In this document: piece by piece, positions 22,775-30,008 of the stretch | Position numbering within the stretch: the first letter of the stretch is position 1 | How the letters are laid out: each line of letters starts with the position of its first letter | From: Clostridium sp. | GTDB taxonomy: Bacteria; Bacteroidota; Bacteroidia; Bacteroidales; Bacteroidaceae | Assembly (NCBI GenBank): GCA_023663705.1 | Contig: JAMPGY010000027.1 | Span: 1-33,197 of the forward strand | DNA: 33,197 nt | Direction of reading: 5' to 3' | Program-made: the position numbers and the translations under genes | Notes under the pieces: generated by a model | Told to the model about the DNA's origin: nothing | The model's database searches: none | Seen by the model: the letters and a program-made list of their open reading frames with translations, nothing else

Positions 22775-23266
22775 TTACCTCAAGTCGGGCACCACGGAGG
22801 CCAGCTTTCTCAACACCGTCTCGCGCTCCACACCCTCGGCCAGCACGAGCAACACGGTGTCGTCGCCGGCTATGGTCCCTATAAATTCGTCTATCTTGCT
22901 GTTGTCTATATCGTAGGCCACATGGCTGGCATGGCCGGGCAGCGTGTGCACCACAGCCAGATTGCCGGAAAACTTCACCGACAGGGCGCCCATGCGGTTC
23001 ATGGCCGTCACCGTCAGATGGGTGTCGGACACGCGGCGATACTGGGCGTTGGCCGGAAGCATATACACGTAGTGACCCGAAGAACCGGCCGCTTTCACCA
23101 CCTTCAGTTTCTTCAGGTCGCGGGAGAGCGTGGCCTGCGTGGAGGCAAACCCGGCCTTGTCCAGCTCCACCAGCAAGTCTTCCTGGCTGGCGACTTCCTG
23201 GCTGGACAAGATCATCTTGATTACTTCCAGACGTGTGTTCCTATTCTTCATCCCTGTATATGCCAT
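22775..23266 (-). CDS. argR: Arginine repressor
   Basis: A 163-residue ArgR, full length. The N-terminal winged helix is seen in LEVIKMILSSQEVASQEDLL followed by GFASTQATLSRDLKKLKVVKA (the recognition helix ATLSRDL). The C-terminal oligomerisation and arginine-binding domain includes the family GTIAGDDTVLLVLAE with its GDD pair that binds arginine. Two starts are possible: 23266 (MAYTG) or 23251 (MKNRNTR); homologues suggest that the domain begins after the second. It leads the leftward arginine operon and likely controls it from ARG boxes upstream. A near-consensus box at 23400-23417 and AT-rich half-sites at 23299-23320 support autoregulation. Confidence 0.95.
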   Translation of the reverse strand: MAYTGMKNRNTRLEVIKMILSSQEVASQEDLLVELDKAGFASTQATLSRDLKKLKVVKAAGSSGHYVYMLPANAQYRRVSDTHLTVTAMNRMGALSVKFSGNLAVVHTLPGHASHVAYDIDNSKIDEFIGTIAGDDTVLLVLAEGVERETVLRKLASVVPDLR

Positions 23267-23278
23267 TGATTACGGATG

Positions 23279-23286
23279 CAAATATA
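23279..23286 (-). promoter_or_regulatory. -7 box of the arginine operon
   Basis: The minus strand reads TATATTTG, 12 bp ahead of the argR start at 23266 and 27 bp ahead of 23251. The short distance favours the second start. The -33 region overlaps the AT-rich half-sites at 23299-23320. Confidence 0.55.
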
Positions 23287-23298
23287 CAACTTAATTGC

Positions 23299-23320
23299 AT
23301 TCATATTTATTTTTATTCAT
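23299..23320. promoter_or_regulatory. Partial ARG-box-like sequence over the argR promoter
   Basis: This AT-rich tract contains two ATTCAT half-sites (23299-23304 and 23315-23320) in direct orientation, the half found in ARG boxes. The inverted partner half-sites are degenerate, so this is weaker than the box at 23400. Confidence 0.4.
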
Positions 23321-23399
23321 AAATTATTCCATCCAAAGCTATTTATTTTAAATTATAAGGTGTATACGGAGAAGACGGCTTAGGTGCCGGAGGAGGACA

Positions 23400-23417
23400 A
23401 ATGAATATTTATTCCTA
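23400..23417. promoter_or_regulatory. Near-consensus ARG box
   Basis: AATGAATATTTATTCCTA fits the proteobacterial ARG box WNTGAATWWWWATTCANW at 17 of 18 positions (C instead of A at position 16). It lies between the divergent argR and trpB2 genes, about 115 bp upstream of the argR -7 box and 70 bp upstream of the trpB2 -7 box, so ArgR could act on either. Confidence 0.6.
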
Positions 23418-23487
23418 TTTGCCCTATTTGTGACTTTTCCACCGTGTCTTTTTCGGTATATTGATAGGAAAAATCGTTGTTTTTGTC

Positions 23488-23495
23488 TACATTTG
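23488..23495 (+). promoter_or_regulatory. -7 box of the trpB2 gene
   Basis: TACATTTG matches the -7 consensus, 60 bp before the start codon. A TTG at 23461 is 24 nt upstream, slightly too far for a good -33. Confidence 0.5.
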
Positions 23496-23555
23496 CCAAA
23501 AATATTACCCAAACAAGAACAGAAACCCGACCATCCGTCGTAATACATCTACATT

Positions 23556-24917
23556 ATGAGTAAGACCAAAAGATTCTTCCTTGCGGAAGACGATATTCCA
23601 CGCCAGTGGTATAACATCCAGGCCGACATGGTGAACAAACCCCTGCCGCCGCTCAATCCCGCCACCAAGGAACCGCTGAAACCGGAGGATCTGTATCCGA
23701 TCTTTGCAGAGGAACTGAGCCAGCAGGAACTGAATCAGACCGACCGCTGGATAGACATTCCCGAGGAGGTGCGCGAGATGTATAAGTACTACCGCAGCAC
23801 GCCGCTGGTGAGAGCCTATGGACTGGAGAAGGCTCTGGACACACCGGCACACATCTATTTCAAGAACGAGAGCGTGAGCCCCATCGGATCCCACAAACTG
23901 AACTCCGCGCTGGCGCAGGCCTACTACTGCAAGAAGGAGGGCGTGACCAACGTCACCACCGAGACCGGTGCCGGACAGTGGGGCGCCGCCCTGTCCTATG
24001 CCGCCAAAGTGTTCGGTCTGGAAGCCGCCGTCTATCAGGTGAAGATCAGCTATGAGCAGAAGCCCTACCGACGCAGCATCATGCAGACGTTCGGCGCTCA
24101 GGTGACGGCCTCCCCCTCGATGTCCACCCGCGCCGGAAAGGACATCCTGACCAAGAATCCCAACTATCAGGGCTCGCTGGGCACGGCGATCTCCGAGGCC
24201 ATCGAACTGGCACGCACCACGCCCAACTGTAAGTACACACTGGGGTCCGTGCTGAGTCATGTCACCCTTCATCAGACCATCATCGGACTGGAAGCCGAGA
24301 AGCAGATGGAGATGGCCGGTGAATACCCCGACGTAATCATCGGCTGTTTCGGCGGCGGCTCCAACTTCGGCGGCATCTGCTTCCCCTTCATGCGCCACAC
24401 CATCCTGGAAGGCAAGCAGACGCGCTACGTGGCAGCCGAACCGGCCTCCTGTCCCAAACTGACGCGAGGCAAGTTCCACTACGACTTCGGCGACGAGGCC
24501 GGCTACACACCGCTGCTGCCCATGTTCACGCTGGGTCACAACTTTGCCCCGGCCAACATCCACGCCGGCGGTCTGCGCTACCACGGTGCGGGTGTCATCG
24601 TGTCGCAGCTGTTGAAGGACAAGCTGATGGAAGCGGTGGACATCCAGCAATTGGCATCATTCGAGGCCGGTACCCTGTTTGCCAAGGCCGAGGGCATCAT
24701 CCCCGCACCGGAATCGTGCCACGCCATCGCGGCCGCCATCAACGAGGCCAAGCAGTGCAAGCAGACGGGAGAGGAAAAAGTCATCCTGTTCAACCTGTCC
24801 GGCCATGGCCTCATCGACATGACGGCCTACGACCAATACCTGGCCGGCAACCTGACCAACTTTGAACTGAAGGAAGAGGATATCGCTCACAATCTGGAGG
24901 AGATCCAGAACCTGTAG
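23556..24917 (+). CDS. trpB: TrpB2-type tryptophan synthase beta subunit
   Basis: A 453-residue PLP enzyme of the longer TrpB2 class, which makes tryptophan from indole and serine and is often encoded without trpA. The N-terminal extension (AEDDIPRQWYNIQADM, PPLNPATKEPLKPEDL) is typical of TrpB2. The PLP lysine is in GSHKLNSALA (K114). ETGAGQWG (136-143) is the catalytic Glu region, and the phosphate-binding loop is GCFGGGSNFGG. No trpA or other trp gene lies in the window, so it probably salvages indole or serves as a back-up to a complete operon elsewhere. The start is fixed by the family N-terminus. It diverges from argR and ends before a hairpin terminator. Confidence 0.95.
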   Translation: MSKTKRFFLAEDDIPRQWYNIQADMVNKPLPPLNPATKEPLKPEDLYPIFAEELSQQELNQTDRWIDIPEEVREMYKYYRSTPLVRAYGLEKALDTPAHIYFKNESVSPIGSHKLNSALAQAYYCKKEGVTNVTTETGAGQWGAALSYAAKVFGLEAAVYQVKISYEQKPYRRSIMQTFGAQVTASPSMSTRAGKDILTKNPNYQGSLGTAISEAIELARTTPNCKYTLGSVLSHVTLHQTIIGLEAEKQMEMAGEYPDVIIGCFGGGSNFGGICFPFMRHTILEGKQTRYVAAEPASCPKLTRGKFHYDFGDEAGYTPLLPMFTLGHNFAPANIHAGGLRYHGAGVIVSQLLKDKLMEAVDIQQLASFEAGTLFAKAEGIIPAPESCHAIAAAINEAKQCKQTGEEKVILFNLSGHGLIDMTAYDQYLAGNLTNFELKEEDIAHNLEEIQNL

Positions 24918-24950
24918 CCACTGAATATCCTCACGCCCCACAGAAGCATC

Positions 24951-24990
24951 TACGCCCGTGCGCGGACAAAAATCCTTGCGCACGGGCGTA
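24951..24990. terminator. Terminator after trpB2
   Basis: A 13-bp perfect stem (24951-24963 TACGCCCGTGCGC with 24978-24990) lies 33 bp beyond the trpB2 stop. The downstream tract is only modestly T-rich. It lies between convergent genes and may serve both. Confidence 0.75.
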
Positions 24991-25052
24991 ATCTGTTCCT
25001 TACCTCCATACCGACACACAATGCACGCGTCCCAACTTTCCGGTGAGGAGAA

Positions 25053-25790
25053 TCAGCCCCGATCGTAATTGGACGCATCGGCCTCTCCCTCATGGGGCGG
25101 CTCCGCCTTCACCGATATTCCCTCTATCTTTTTCTGCAAAGAATTCCCAAGGCACAACAGAAGGAAAACCGCAACAAACGGACTAATGAACAGACTGACC
25201 ACAATCCAAACAGAAGAACTCCTGCCGCGTCGGCTGGCCATGGAAGCCACCAGAGCATAGAGCCCGGTGAAGACACCCACCATCCAAGACACGCACATCA
25301 AACCGAACAGCCAATCGCCGTCCCCCGACGACACGTCGGCCGAATCCTCTTCCGGCGTCTCTTCCGGTGTATCCTCTCTGACGGCCACGGCGTCCTCTTC
25401 CACAGTCCGGTTATAGCCCCGCAGCTCATATTTGATCTTAAACCTGCGGGTGGGATACAAATACTCCGATTTATAGTACGCATAAGACTTGTCGTGTTCA
25501 TAGGCCGGAATATCCACTCTACGGGTCATGCCCGGTTTGATGCCGACCTCAACGGCATATTCCTCGTAGTCTATCGGACAACCGGACATATCGAGATAGG
25601 TGATCTGAAAAGCAACGTCATAGACATCCTCCCCGGTATTATTCTTCAAGGCCAAAGCCCCCTTGGAGTCCATCCAAGCCTGCTCATACGACACCATGTT
25701 GACGGCCACACTCCCCGCCCCGCCGGCAGCGGAAATGGGCAGCGACAACAACAGACCGCAAAGAAATGAAATGATATTGCGTGCTCTCAT
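25053..25790 (-). CDS. Membrane protein with signal peptide and small ectodomain
   Basis: A 245-residue envelope protein. Residues 1-20 are a signal peptide (IISFLCGLLLSLPISAAGG). The next hundred or so form a beta-rich ectodomain: VNMVSYEQAWMDSKGALALKNN, then DVYDVAFQITYLDMSGCPIDY and FKIKYELRGYN, which recalls FxLYD/Ig-like folds with an upstream DxxxALKNNT strand turn. An acidic stretch (PEETPEEDSADVSS) leads into two membrane helices (WLFGLMCVSWMVGVFTGLYALVA and VWIVVSLFISPFVAVFLLLCLG) and a charged tail. I chose the ATG at 25790 because it opens the signal peptide; the longer frame starts before the promoter. I do not recognise the family with confidence. Confidence 0.75.
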   Translation of the reverse strand: MRARNIISFLCGLLLSLPISAAGGAGSVAVNMVSYEQAWMDSKGALALKNNTGEDVYDVAFQITYLDMSGCPIDYEEYAVEVGIKPGMTRRVDIPAYEHDKSYAYYKSEYLYPTRRFKIKYELRGYNRTVEEDAVAVREDTPEETPEEDSADVSSGDGDWLFGLMCVSWMVGVFTGLYALVASMASRRGRSSSVWIVVSLFISPFVAVFLLLCLGNSLQKKIEGISVKAEPPHEGEADASNYDRG

Positions 25791-25837
25791 ACTTGATTCG
25801 GTTTTCAGCAGACAAGCCGCTGACAGGTTAATGAACG

Positions 25838-25845
25838 CAAATATA
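25838..25845 (-). promoter_or_regulatory. -7 box of the small-ectodomain gene
   Basis: The minus strand reads TATATTTG, 47 bp before the ATG at 25790. Confidence 0.5.
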
Positions 25846-25970
25846 GGAAAAAAACACGAGTCTGCATACTGACAGGACAAAGATGACATTGCAATCGAAA
25901 CCGACGTCTATTGAATGAGATAAACATGTTTGTTTGGGACACAATTAGGTAATATCTCGTTTTTTTATTA

Positions 25971-25978
25971 TATCTTTG
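25971..25978 (+). promoter_or_regulatory. -7 box of the DUF3472 gene
   Basis: TATCTTTG is a perfect -7 match preceded by an AT-rich tract. It leaves a leader of about 110 nt before the ATG at 26096; nothing with clear structure is visible in the leader. Confidence 0.6.
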
Positions 25979-26095
25979 CCGGGCACAGCGTACGGTAGGA
26001 TGATCTTTATATATATATGGCACCCATACTATTAAAAATAATCCAGCTTGTACGTTATGCTTCAACCTGACTAATACAAAATATAAGAATCTGAT

Positions 26096-27400
26096 ATGAC
26101 CAAACCACTTACTTCATTCCTAAGCCATGCTGTGGCCATGCTATTTGCTGTGGCAGCAGTTCCTGCCATGGCACAAATACAAGAACAGACAGTTCCGCTG
26201 GCCGGCAATGCCTATGTGACACATCGTGCCGACGGGACACGCATTTCCGAACACGGCGTGGACAACTGGAGCAACCCACAGACCGTGGTGAGCACTTATT
26301 TTCATATACAGGAACCGCAGACCCTGACCTTATCTTTGCGTGGCTGCGGCCATGCCACCGTACGTATGACCTGCAACGGCAAGAAACAACGGGTACGATT
26401 CGACTCGGACGAAGCAGTCAAGGCCGGCAACCTCAAAGTGAAAATAAAGAAAGCAGGATATGTCCGCGTTGACCTCCAAGGTGTGAAGCGTGAGGACGAA
26501 CACTACACCCATGTTACCGACCTGCTGGTAACAACCGAAAATGGTCTGTTGACGTGCGTGCGCGATTTCTCCAACTATTGGGGACGCCGCGGACCGTCTG
26601 TGCACATGAACTACGGCCTGCCGAAAGGAAACGACTACGAATGGTTTTACAACGAAGTGACCGTCCCTTGCGACGGGGAGGTGCTGCACAGCTACTACAT
26701 GACCGCAGGATTTGGCGAAGGATATTTCGGCATGCAGTACAACTCGGACAGCGAACGCCGCATACTCTTCTCCGTTTGGAGTCCGTTTGACACCCAGGAT
26801 CCACGCAACATTCCCGAAGACCAGCGCGTACGCATGCTACGCCGAGGCAAGGATGTGCACATCGGCGAGTTCGGCAATGAGGGCTCGGGCGGACAGAGCT
26901 ACCTGCGCTATCCGTGGAAGGCGGGCACAACATATCCGTTCCTGATGCGTGTGCACCCCGATGGCAAGGGAAACACCATATATACGGCCTATTTCTACGC
27001 CACAGACGACAAAGAATGGCGCCTCATTGCCGAATTCCTGCGCCCGAATACCCACACATGGTATCGCCACGCACACTCCTTCCTGGAAAACTTCAGTCCG
27101 GAGCAAGGCTATCTCACACGCAGCGTGCGCTTCTCCAACCAATGGGCACGCACATCCGACGGACGCTGGATGCGTCCTTCGGGTGCAGTCTTCACCAACG
27201 ACAATACGGCACAATCCGGAGTACGTCTTGACTACGCCGGCGGACAAACAGAAGACGGGAAGTCTCTCTATCTGAAAATGGGCGGTTTCTTTGACGGGAA
27301 CGTGGCAGCACACTCCCGTTTCCCCATACCAGACTATGGAAACGCACAGCCTCCGCAGGTAGACTGGGATACTTTGGAGAAATTGGGAACTGACTTCTAA
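26096..27400 (+). CDS. Secreted DUF5077/DUF3472 protein
   Basis: A 434-residue exported protein. A signal peptide covers residues 1-26 (VAMLFAVAAVPAMAQ). The N-terminal domain (about 28-155) fits DUF5077, a beta-sandwich often attached to carbohydrate-active proteins: VPLAGNAYVTHRADGTRISEHGVDNW and TLSLRGCGHATVRMTCNGK. The DUF3472 domain follows: NDYEWFYNEVTVPCDGE, then YYMTAGFGEGYFGMQYNSDSERRILFSVWSPFD, with the GYFGxQxNS and LFSVWSP parts diagnostic. The C-terminal third (GHAxx-like SGVRLDYAGGQTEDG) completes the domain. The function is unknown; these proteins are common in gut Bacteroidetes and are suspected to bind or cleave glycans. A lipoprotein gene follows 57 bp downstream in the same direction. 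Confidence 0.88.
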   Translation: MTKPLTSFLSHAVAMLFAVAAVPAMAQIQEQTVPLAGNAYVTHRADGTRISEHGVDNWSNPQTVVSTYFHIQEPQTLTLSLRGCGHATVRMTCNGKKQRVRFDSDEAVKAGNLKVKIKKAGYVRVDLQGVKREDEHYTHVTDLLVTTENGLLTCVRDFSNYWGRRGPSVHMNYGLPKGNDYEWFYNEVTVPCDGEVLHSYYMTAGFGEGYFGMQYNSDSERRILFSVWSPFDTQDPRNIPEDQRVRMLRRGKDVHIGEFGNEGSGGQSYLRYPWKAGTTYPFLMRVHPDGKGNTIYTAYFYATDDKEWRLIAEFLRPNTHTWYRHAHSFLENFSPEQGYLTRSVRFSNQWARTSDGRWMRPSGAVFTNDNTAQSGVRLDYAGGQTEDGKSLYLKMGGFFDGNVAAHSRFPIPDYGNAQPPQVDWDTLEKLGTDF

Positions 27401-27457
27401 ACAATCTCCACGGGCAACCGCATACTTTGATAGCGTTGTAAACCAAATTGGTTTTTC

Positions 27458-28195
27458 ATGAAGAAACACTTCGTATTTCTACTTGCTATCCTCTCCCTGC
27501 TGAATGCCTGCACAGAGGAAACGAAAGACACTTCCACAGACAACGTATCGGTGTTTGAGGCCAGTTTTTTGGATGCAGAACCCGAATCAATCATCCCGGA
27601 AGAATACTATTCGCCGGAGGTGGCACTGGCCTTGCTGACGGCCAACGACATCCGTTTCGACCGAAAAGTGGTATCAGGAACGGCAGAGTATACCAACATA
27701 TCCAAAAGAGTGAAGACATATTCGCTGTCGTTGGCCGCCACAAGCGCCAACCTGACCATCACCACTACCGAGACTGCCACCGTGCACCGGCGGCAGACGG
27801 AGACAACGACCTACACGTTCACGCCCGGACTCTACCGGCAGAAAGAGTCGGCACCCCCCTCGATCCCCTATGTGTGCTATCTGCGAATCACGGACAACGA
27901 CATACGCATCTGTTACGAATACGAAGAAGGGAAGTTTGCCGATTACTCCCCCGTAGTGCTTCCTTTGGACAAGGGAACCTTTGTAAGCCGGCAATATATA
28001 GGAGAAGACCATACACATGAGGAAGAACTACCCTCACAAACCCACGAAAGCATGCTAAACGCTGTCACCGATCCCAACGGCGTGGTGGCACTACGCAACA
28101 CGAACTATACGTTCCACTTCACTCCGGCCACGGGCATGCTCACCCAACTGGAACCCGAATATAAGGAAATAGGAGTGTTGGACCGGATGAGATGA
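27458..28195 (+). CDS. Lipoprotein of unknown function
   Basis: A 245-residue lipoprotein: MKKHFVFLLAILSLLNAC ends in a lipobox with the acylated Cys 18. The mature part starts with a TEETKDTSTDN spacer; lipoprotein residues after Cys are acidic-poor (T, E, E), so surface export is not predicted or excluded. The rest is beta-rich and repetitive in Thr (LTITTTETATVHRRQTETTTYTF) with FTPATGMLTQLEPEYKE near the end, which suggests an adhesive or structural domain. I do not recognise the family. It follows the DUF3472 gene closely and is likely co-transcribed; a small AAACCA/TGGTTT hairpin lies just before the start codon (27440-27454). Confidence 0.72.
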   Translation: MKKHFVFLLAILSLLNACTEETKDTSTDNVSVFEASFLDAEPESIIPEEYYSPEVALALLTANDIRFDRKVVSGTAEYTNISKRVKTYSLSLAATSANLTITTTETATVHRRQTETTTYTFTPGLYRQKESAPPSIPYVCYLRITDNDIRICYEYEEGKFADYSPVVLPLDKGTFVSRQYIGEDHTHEEELPSQTHESMLNAVTDPNGVVALRNTNYTFHFTPATGMLTQLEPEYKEIGVLDRMR

Positions 28196-28237
28196 CCGGA
28201 CAAAAGGCAGGAGACACTCTTTCAAAGGCACAGGGAT

Positions 28238-29683
28238 TCAGTCCTCTTTCTGCGTGATAAACAAAAGTTTGTCACCCACTTCCAGTTCCATGCTGCCGTT
28301 GGGCACCAGAAAACGGTCGCCCCGCTTCACCATCATCACAAGTGTGCCCTGAGGCAGATTCATATCCTTGAGTGTGGTGGCACGTTCGAGCATGGCCGCC
28401 GTCACAGTGCGGTCGGACAGTTTGCTGTCGATCTCCTCAGGCAATTCCACCCCAAAAGAGTTTCCGCTCTCGGGCAACGGAATGGACAGGCGCAGACGAC
28501 GTGCCGCACGTGATACCGTGGTGCCCTGCACAACCAACGAAACAATGGTGATGAAAAACACCACATTGAATATCAGCGAGGCCCCCTCCACACCGGCCAC
28601 CACCGGATAAGTAGCGAAAATGATGGGGACGGCACCGCGCAACCCCACCCACGACACAAACAGACGGGAGGGTAGCGTGAGACGGCGGAACGGAAGCAAA
28701 CAAAGAAATACACTCAGCGGACGGCTCACAAGAATCATGAACACACCGATAAGCAAGGCCACACCAGCCACCGAAAGCATCTCGTGGGGATTGACCAGCA
28801 AACCCAACACCAGGAACATGACGATCTGGAAGAGCCACGTCAGTCCGTCCATGAAGGTGGTAATCTCACGGGAATACATGATCCGGTGGTTGCCTACCAC
28901 CATACCGGCGATATAGACGGCCAGATAGCCGTTACCCCCCAGCAGATCGGTGATGGAAAAGATGAAAAACACAAATGAAAGGAGCAGGATGGGATAGAGC
29001 GACGGATTGTCCACCCCGATACGGTTGATGATGAGAATGGCCATCCTACCCAGCAGATAGCCGGCCAGAGCGCCCACGGCAAACTGCACCACGAAACTCC
29101 AGGCAATGGCTCCCCATCCCATACCCGATGTCTGAATGAGCTGGATGAGCATCACGGTGAGCATATAGGCCATGGGATCGTTGCTTCCGCTTTCCAACTC
29201 GAGCATCGGACGCAGATTGTGCTTCAGATTCATTTTCTGGGAACGCAGAATGCCAAAGACCGATGCCGAGTCGGTAGACGACATGGTTGCGGCCAAAAGC
29301 AAGGATACCGTGAGCGAGAAGGAAAGATGGGTCCACTCCATACCGGACAACCACCAGATGAATAATCCGGTGAACAAAGCTGTGAAAAGCACCCCCAACG
29401 TGGATAGCGTCAGGCCGGGCTTCCAAATGGGGCGTACATCGGAAAGTTTGGTGTCCATACCACCGGAAAACAGAATGACACTCAGTGCCAACATACCGAT
29501 GAACTGTGCTGTGCCCACATCGTTGAACTGCAAGCCGAGTCCATCGCTGCCAAACAGCATGCCTACCACCAGAAACAGCAGCAACGTAGGCACTCCGAAC
29601 CGATAACCGGTGCGACTCACCACGATACTGACAAACAAAAGGATCGACCCTACCAAAACTACATTCTCTCCAGTAAACATCAT
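28238..29683 (-). CDS. nhaP2: K+/H+ antiporter, NhaP2/CvrA type
   Basis: A 481-residue CPA1 antiporter. The membrane part has 12 or so helices (first VVLVGSILLFVSIVVS) with the transport core: SSTDSASVFGILRSQ (TDSA, where the Asp pair takes part in ion exchange), then LESGSNDPMAYMLT and GLRGAVPIIFATYPVVAG. After the last helix a TrkA-C (RCK-C) domain of about 85 residues (LPEEIDSKLSDRTVTAAM to LEVGDKLLFITQKED) provides cytosolic regulation by nucleotide or K+. NhaP2/CvrA controls cell volume and K+ homeostasis at high pH or low osmolarity. Two adjacent ATGs (29683, 29680) could be the start. It is transcribed leftward from its own promoter. Confidence 0.92.
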   Translation of the reverse strand: MMFTGENVVLVGSILLFVSIVVSRTGYRFGVPTLLLFLVVGMLFGSDGLGLQFNDVGTAQFIGMLALSVILFSGGMDTKLSDVRPIWKPGLTLSTLGVLFTALFTGLFIWWLSGMEWTHLSFSLTVSLLLAATMSSTDSASVFGILRSQKMNLKHNLRPMLELESGSNDPMAYMLTVMLIQLIQTSGMGWGAIAWSFVVQFAVGALAGYLLGRMAILIINRIGVDNPSLYPILLLSFVFFIFSITDLLGGNGYLAVYIAGMVVGNHRIMYSREITTFMDGLTWLFQIVMFLVLGLLVNPHEMLSVAGVALLIGVFMILVSRPLSVFLCLLPFRRLTLPSRLFVSWVGLRGAVPIIFATYPVVAGVEGASLIFNVVFFITIVSLVVQGTTVSRAARRLRLSIPLPESGNSFGVELPEEIDSKLSDRTVTAAMLERATTLKDMNLPQGTLVMMVKRGDRFLVPNGSMELEVGDKLLFITQKED

Positions 29684-29731
29684 AGGAAACTACTATTTTA
29701 TATGCAACAGAACGAATCTACAAACACAATG

Positions 29732-29739
29732 CAAAAGTA
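29732..29739 (-). promoter_or_regulatory. nhaP2 -7 box
   Basis: The minus strand reads TACTTTTG, 48 bp before the antiporter start codon. It fits TAnnTTTG; the -33 is unclear. Confidence 0.45.
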
Positions 29740-29954
29740 CGGAATAAAGAAGTCCCACCGTATTTGTATTCCACTTTTTTGTGTTTTTTTCAGCAAAGTG
29801 TCTCTTTCCGTACAGTATGGCGGGACCGGCCCACAACGCCTTCACCGGACCTGCAACCGCACAAGGGTCACCAATATCTCACAAAATGCAAACGTTATCC
29901 TTTAAAAGATTGCAAATTGACAGCCTAAATAGCTATTTAAAGAAAAATAATCGC

Positions 29955-29962
29955 TATCTTTG
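29955..29962 (+). promoter_or_regulatory. maeB -7 box
   Basis: TATCTTTG matches the consensus exactly, 46 bp before the maeB ATG at 30009. The -33 position reads CTATTT and has no TTG. Confidence 0.65.
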
Positions 29963-30008
29963 CCACTTCAAAACAAACGTGAATATTCATCTTATACATT
30001 ATATTACT

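Larger units (their letters stand above)
29684..30008. other. Divergent intergenic region between nhaP2 and maeB
   Basis: This 325-bp region has two promoters facing outward: a minus-strand -7 box at 29732-29739 and a plus-strand one at 29955-29962. The frame open through it in the maeB direction is not coding-like and belongs to the leader. No gene, repeat or hairpin of note is visible. Confidence 0.6.
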
